10,143 nucleotides of DNA from Limnochordia bacterium (GTDB lineage: Bacteria; Bacillota; Limnochordia; Darwinibacteriales; SLO01): NCBI GenBank assembly GCA_007132635.1, contig SLOG01000297.1, forward strand, positions 1 to 10,143, read 5' to 3'. Position numbers and translations under genes: made by a program. Under the pieces are notes generated by a model that did no database searches, had not been told where the DNA came from, and saw only the letters and a program-made list of their open reading frames with translations. Below are positions 7,018-10,143 of the stretch, in pieces (within the stretch, counting starts at the first letter, position 1; every line of letters starts with the position of its first letter).

Positions 7018-7033
7018 TTCCTCAAAAGAGGAA
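7018..7033. promoter_or_regulatory. Perfect dyad in the divergent promoter region
   Basis: TTCCTCAAAAGAGGAA is a perfect six-base inverted repeat around AAAA. It lies in the 119-base gap between the divergent aldo/keto reductase and LDH2-type genes, 39 bases from one start codon and 64 from the other. It has the size and symmetry of a dimeric repressor site acting on both genes. The short stem and lack of a T run argue against a terminator. No clear -35/-10 pair could be fixed on either strand. Confidence 0.3.
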
Positions 7034-7097
7034 TTGGTCATAGAACTGCATAATCCTGCAATACGGGAATAATCTACAAGAGAAGAGGGAGAAGAAC

Positions 7098-8207
7098 ATG
7101 GCCCAAACTGATGTCGTTCACGTGGACTACCAAGTCTTACAGGATTTTATGAAAGACGTCTTCCTTGCCTGCGGCGTAGATGAACATGATGCACAGACCG
7201 CCGCCGAGGTTTTAATGGCGTCGGATCTGCGGGGAATCGAATCGCACGGAATCAGTCGACTTAAACCCATTTACTATAATCGTCTGCAGGATGGTATCAT
7301 TAACCCAAAAACGCAGTTTGAAGTGGTCCGCGAAGGTCCAACGACGGCAGTTATTGACGGTCACCACAGTCTAGGCCACGTCATCGGCAAACAGGCGATG
7401 GCCTTGGCTGTAAACAAGGCGGCTACTTATGGTATGGGCATGACCGCTGTCCGCAATTCAACCCACTACGGAATTGCCGGCTACTACGCTATGATGGCTG
7501 CTGAGGCCGGCATGATAGGAGTCACCGGTACCAACGCACGCCCATCGGTGGCGCCCACGTTTTCCGTTCAGAATATGCTGGGGACCAACCCATTGACCTT
7601 TGCCATGCCCAGTGATGAAGCATTCCCGTTTGTCTTGGACTGCGCCACGTCGACAGCACAGCGAGGCAAAGTGGAGGTCTATGAAAGGTTGGGGCGTGAC
7701 GTTCCGGAAGGCTGGGTTGTCGGCCAGGATGGCCAGTATCGAACCGATACCTCGGCGATTCTCCAAGACTTTGGCCGGGGGCTCGCTGCCCTTACACCCC
7801 TGGGCGGGATTTCTGAAGAGACGGGCAGTCACAAGGGGTACGGTTACTCAACGGTGGTCGAGATTCTGTCGGCTGCCCTCCAAAGCGGGGCTTTTCTCTG
7901 GGCCCTCAGTGGAGAGGAAAACGGTAAAAATGTTCCGCATCGCTTAGGTCACTTTTTCATCGCGATTTCCATCGAAGCTTTCACTGAACTGGCTGACTTC
8001 AAGAAGACCACCGGTGACATTCTTCGTAGTCTGCGTGCAGCCGAGAAGGCACCAGGACATGAACGAATCTTTACGGCAGGTGAAAAGGAATACGAGTGCG
8101 AGCAAGCGCGCCGTCAGGGCGGTATCCCCTTGAATGCAAGTCTGCAAGCCGATATCCGTACCCTTCGCGACGAACTCGCGTTAACACAGTATAGTTTCCC
8201 TTTTTGA
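7098..8207 (+). CDS. LDH2/MDH2-family NAD(P)-dependent dehydrogenase
   Basis: The 369-residue protein belongs to the LDH2/MDH2 oxidoreductase family (COG2055), which contains malate, L-lactate, ureidoglycolate and imine dehydrogenases and is unrelated to the Rossmann-fold malate/lactate enzymes. Visible signatures are RGIESHGISRL (45-55, conserved H50), NSTHYGIAGYYA (120-131, H123), GTNARPSVAPTF (144-155), NPLTFAMP (164-171) and GSHKGYGYSTVVEIL (243-257). Length is normal. The ATG at 7098 is preceded by AGAAGAGGGAG. It stands alone on its strand and is followed by the pur promoter; no clear terminator follows the stop. Members of this family cannot be given a substrate from sequence alone; an alpha-hydroxy acid such as malate is the usual guess. 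Confidence 0.9.
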   Translation: MAQTDVVHVDYQVLQDFMKDVFLACGVDEHDAQTAAEVLMASDLRGIESHGISRLKPIYYNRLQDGIINPKTQFEVVREGPTTAVIDGHHSLGHVIGKQAMALAVNKAATYGMGMTAVRNSTHYGIAGYYAMMAAEAGMIGVTGTNARPSVAPTFSVQNMLGTNPLTFAMPSDEAFPFVLDCATSTAQRGKVEVYERLGRDVPEGWVVGQDGQYRTDTSAILQDFGRGLAALTPLGGISEETGSHKGYGYSTVVEILSAALQSGAFLWALSGEENGKNVPHRLGHFFIAISIEAFTELADFKKTTGDILRSLRAAEKAPGHERIFTAGEKEYECEQARRQGGIPLNASLQADIRTLRDELALTQYSFPF

Positions 8208-8246
8208 AACAAATGGTTAAGAATGTGAGCCGTTTCGGGAGGTGCG

Positions 8247-8275
8247 TTGACTATCCGGAAGTGATTTGTTAGACT
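8247..8275 (+). promoter_or_regulatory. Sigma-A promoter of the pur operon leader
   Basis: TTGACT (8247-8252) and TAGACT (8270-8275) are separated by 17 bases, with TG two bases before the -10 making an extended -10. Transcription should start near 8282, just ahead of the riboswitch aptamer. This is the best promoter match in the window. I did not identify a clear PurR box next to it. Confidence 0.7.
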
Positions 8276-8296
8276 GAAAGTGACTAAATTTGCGAG

Positions 8297-8365
8297 CCTC
8301 GTATAATTCCGGGAATATGGCCCGGGCGTTTCTACCCAAGGACCGGGAATCCTTGGACTACGGGG
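8297..8365 (+). promoter_or_regulatory. Purine riboswitch aptamer, guanine/hypoxanthine class
   Basis: The sequence follows the purine (G-box) aptamer consensus. P1 is CCTCGTA (8297-8303) with TACGGGG (8359-8365); J1/2 has TATAAT; P2 is CCGGG/CCCGG with loop AATATGG; J2/3 is GTTTCTACC; P3 is CCAAGG/CCTTGG with loop ACCGGGAAT. The GG of loop 2 can pair with the CC of loop 3, as in the known tertiary contact. The base before the P1 3' strand (8358, equivalent to C74 of xpt) is C, which selects guanine or hypoxanthine rather than adenine. Ligand binding should favour the terminator downstream and switch off purE-purK when purines are plentiful. Confidence 0.95.
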
Positions 8366-8465
8366 AAAGAGAATCTAGGGCCGGTGTGCGGTCCAAGCGA
8401 TTCTGGTACAGAACTTGCTGCAGCTCAATGCGGGAGGCCGTCTGTACTACACCGAAGGGATAAAA
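8366..8465 (+). other. Structured linker between riboswitch aptamer and terminator
   Basis: About 100 bases separate the aptamer from the terminator and contain no gene. Two further hairpins can be drawn. The first has AGAATC (8370-8375) with GATTCT (8399-8404) and an inner GGGCC/GGTCC. The second has GTACAGA (8406-8412) with TCTGTAC (8441-8447), enclosing a GCTGCAGC palindrome. AAGAGAA (8367-8373), next to P1, is complementary to TTCTCTT (8482-8488) in the terminator loop region, a possible antiterminator contact competing with the first hairpin. These pairings are drawn by eye. Confidence 0.45.
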
Positions 8466-8521
8466 GCCCAGGCGGGTAGGTTTCTCTTGCGTAAGGGACC
8501 TGCCCCTCTTGGGCCTTTTTT
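8466..8521 (+). terminator. Intrinsic terminator controlled by the purine riboswitch
   Basis: GCCCA (8466-8470) pairs with TGGGC (8510-8514) and GGGTAGGT (from 8474) pairs with ACCTGCCC (up to 8505), giving a long stem followed by six T residues (8516-8521). It lies between the aptamer and the purE ribosome binding site, the expected place for premature termination. An in-frame ATG at 8509 falls inside this stem and is not the purE start. Confidence 0.85.
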
Positions 8522-8556
8522 GTTCAAACACCGCAGACGACGGAGGTCATAACTTC

Positions 8557-9057
8557 ATGGATCAACCACAGGTCAGTGTTGTGATGGGAAGCACCTCAGA
8601 CTGGGATACGATGAAGCACACCTGTGCTGTATTAGACGATCTTGGTGTTCGCTACGAAAGACGCGTTGTGAGTGCCCATCGGACACCGGATGCCATGTTT
8701 TCCTATGCAGAGACGGCCATCGAACGAGGAATTCACGTGATTATCGCTGGTGCGGGCGGCGCTGCCCATCTACCTGGCATGATCGCCTCAAAAACCGTAC
8801 TGCCAGTCATTGGTGTTCCAGTCAAGAGTTCCTCGCTCAACGGGCTGGACTCCCTGCTCTCCATTGTCCAAATGCCCGGCGGAGTACCGGTAGCTACCGT
8901 TGCCATTGGACGCGCCGGTGCGACGAATGCCGGCTTGCTGGCTGCTCAGATTCTGGGAACGCATAATCTCGCAGTGCGGAAGCGCTTGACTGAAAGGAGA
9001 GAGCAGATTCGCGAAGAGATTCTAAGCCAAGCGGATCTGGCCGACTATGAACAGTAA
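8557..9057 (+). CDS. purE: N5-carboxyaminoimidazole ribonucleotide mutase (PurE)
   Basis: PurE of class I converts N5-CAIR, the product of PurK, to CAIR in de novo purine synthesis in the cytosol. The 166-residue protein is of normal length. Motifs seen are GSTSDWDTM (11-19), SAHRTP with the catalytic histidine H41, AGAGGAAHLPGM (65-76), PVKSSSLNGLDSLLSIVQMP (88-107) and AIGRAGATNAGLLAA (116-130). The ATG at 8557 was chosen because GGAGG (8542-8546) precedes it by ten bases. The longer in-frame start at 8509 lies in the terminator stem. The 3' end overlaps purK by 11 bases, so the two are coupled. Expression should fall when guanine or hypoxanthine binds the leader riboswitch. Confidence 0.97.
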   Translation: MDQPQVSVVMGSTSDWDTMKHTCAVLDDLGVRYERRVVSAHRTPDAMFSYAETAIERGIHVIIAGAGGAAHLPGMIASKTVLPVIGVPVKSSSLNGLDSLLSIVQMPGGVPVATVAIGRAGATNAGLLAAQILGTHNLAVRKRLTERREQIREEILSQADLADYEQ

Positions 9058-10143
9058 AACCGTTGAGCCTCCTCAGACAATCGGCATCTTGGGCGGGGGG
9101 CAGCTGGGCCGCATGATCGCTTTGAAAGCGCGGGAGATGGGATACCGCATTGCCGTTCTTGATCCAACGTCCGACAGTCCCTGCGGCCAAGTAGCTGACT
9201 GTCAGGTTGTCGGCGCTTTTGACGACCTAGAAGCAGCAGTAGAACTCGCTGCGCTCTCCGATGTGCTGACATACGAGTTCGAAAACATCAGTGCTGAGCT
9301 CACCGAGACACTCAGCCGCAGCCACTATCTGCCGCAGGGGACTGAGCTCCTGCGTATTACGCAGAATCGACTTCGGGAAAAAGAAACTGCACAGGCTGCC
9401 GGGCTGCAGACCGCTCCTTTTCAATTCGTGCGCAACGGTTCGGATCTCGAAGACGCCCTAGACGCGATAGGGTTACCCGCAGTCCTTAAGACTATCAGCG
9501 GTGGTTACGATGGCAAAGGGCAGTATTTTATCGAGAAGAGAAGTGAATCGGCGGATATCCGCAAGCAGCTGACCGCAGGACCGTATCTGCTTGAGGGTTA
9601 CGTTCCCTTTCTCAAAGAGCTGTCAGTGATTGTCGCAAGGAGCGCCGCAGGCGAAATTCGATCCTTTCCCGTGGTGGAGAATATCCACAGAGAAGGCATC
9701 CTCGCTATCACACTGGCACCAGCTCGGGTCAATGCAAGGGTGCAGCACGCCGCCAAAACCTTAGCCGCCATTCTAGCCGACCATGTGGATTTGGTCGGTC
9801 TTCTAGCTGTTGAACTTTTTCTGCTGGAAGATGGGACCCTCTTGGTCAATGAGATGGCACCACGACCGCACAACTCTGGACACTGCACGATGCAGGCCTG
9901 CAGTACCAGCCAGTTTGAGCAGCATGTGCGCGCCATCTGCGGTTTGCCGCTGGGTGATCCTTTTATCCACACGCCTACAGTCATGTATAACGTTCTAGGA
10001 GAACACCTAGACACTGTTCTCCGCTGTCTGCCGCACTTCGACGGTTGCTGCAAACTGCATCTTTACGGAAAGGCAGAGGCCAAACCGAAACGGAAAATGG
10101 GGCACCTAAACATTATCGGCGACTCCTTGAAGACCTGCATGGC
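9047..10143 (+). CDS. purK: N5-carboxyaminoimidazole ribonucleotide synthase (PurK), 3' end beyond window
   Basis: PurK is an ATP-grasp enzyme that carboxylates AIR with bicarbonate and ATP to N5-CAIR, which PurE then rearranges. The frame is open from the ATG at 9047 to the window end (365 codons, no stop), so only the last residues are missing. Motifs: GILGGGQLGRM (13-23), TYEFENI (75-81), the ATP-binding loop ISGGYDGKGQ (150-159), ELSVIVAR (191-198), GLLAVELFLL (251-260), NEMAPRPHNSGH (268-279) and SQFEQHVRAICGLPLG (288-303). The start overlaps the purE end by 11 bases in the other frame, as expected for coupled pur genes; the ribosome binding site is weak, which fits coupling. Further pur genes may lie downstream, outside the window. 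Confidence 0.95.
   Translation, partial: MNSKTVEPPQTIGILGGGQLGRMIALKAREMGYRIAVLDPTSDSPCGQVADCQVVGAFDDLEAAVELAALSDVLTYEFENISAELTETLSRSHYLPQGTELLRITQNRLREKETAQAAGLQTAPFQFVRNGSDLEDALDAIGLPAVLKTISGGYDGKGQYFIEKRSESADIRKQLTAGPYLLEGYVPFLKELSVIVARSAAGEIRSFPVVENIHREGILAITLAPARVNARVQHAAKTLAAILADHVDLVGLLAVELFLLEDGTLLVNEMAPRPHNSGHCTMQACSTSQFEQHVRAICGLPLGDPFIHTPTVMYNVLGEHLDTVLRCLPHFDGCCKLHLYGKAEAKPKRKMGHLNIIGDSLKTCM

Noticed and set aside
8509..8556. Earlier purE start at 8509
   Set aside because: It lies in the terminator stem, has no ribosome binding site, and adds residues not found in PurE; the ATG at 8557 has GGAGG ten bases upstream.
9598..10053. Minus-strand 151-codon open frame opposite purK
   Set aside because: The plus strand carries every PurK motif in one open frame; the minus frame is its shadow.

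Overview
The window reads as a chromosomal segment of a Gram-positive bacterium, most likely Bacillota. The grounds are strong GGAGG-type ribosome binding sites, a guanine-class purine riboswitch in front of purE-purK, and a cobW / YraQ-type permease / TIGR03943 gene set typical of Bacillota. A genus cannot be named from the sequence. There is no insertion sequence, phage gene, CRISPR array, tRNA or rRNA.

Layout. Positions 1-1367 (+) hold the 3' part of a threonine synthase-like PLP enzyme and a coupled MutT-type Nudix hydrolase. Positions 1288-2734 (-) hold a decaying three-gene operon. Its first gene, a CobW/COG0523 GTPase, keeps an intact G domain but has lost the usual C-terminal domain. 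The permease and the TIGR03943 gene behind it survive only as short conserved pieces joined by internal deletions and frame changes, with a premature amber codon in the latter. Positions 2735-3042 form a divergent regulatory region. Positions 3043-5920 (+) hold a two-gene operon: an ABC exporter half-transporter with an unusual ~180-residue cytosolic N-terminal extension (PH-like region plus a four-cysteine zinc ribbon), then a DUF1854 protein. A strong hairpin separates this from a convergent aldo/keto reductase (5989-6978, -). That gene diverges from an LDH2/MDH2-type NAD(P)-dependent dehydrogenase (7098-8207, +). Positions 8247-8521 hold a good promoter, a guanine riboswitch aptamer, a long structured linker and an intrinsic terminator. 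These control purE (8557-9057) and purK (9047 to beyond the window end), consecutive steps of de novo purine synthesis.

How the genes fit together. The pur genes are a standard riboswitch-controlled biosynthetic operon. The ABC/DUF1854 pair is a conserved gene partnership of unclear substrate and is the least understood intact system here. The cobW-permease-TIGR03943 set is a likely metal-related cluster caught in decay. One side effect is that the C-terminal tail of the neighbouring MutT protein appears to be read from the antisense strand of the dead gene. I see no convincing wholly new system. The most useful leads are the ABC/DUF1854 pair, the condensed pseudogenes, and the extended riboswitch leader.
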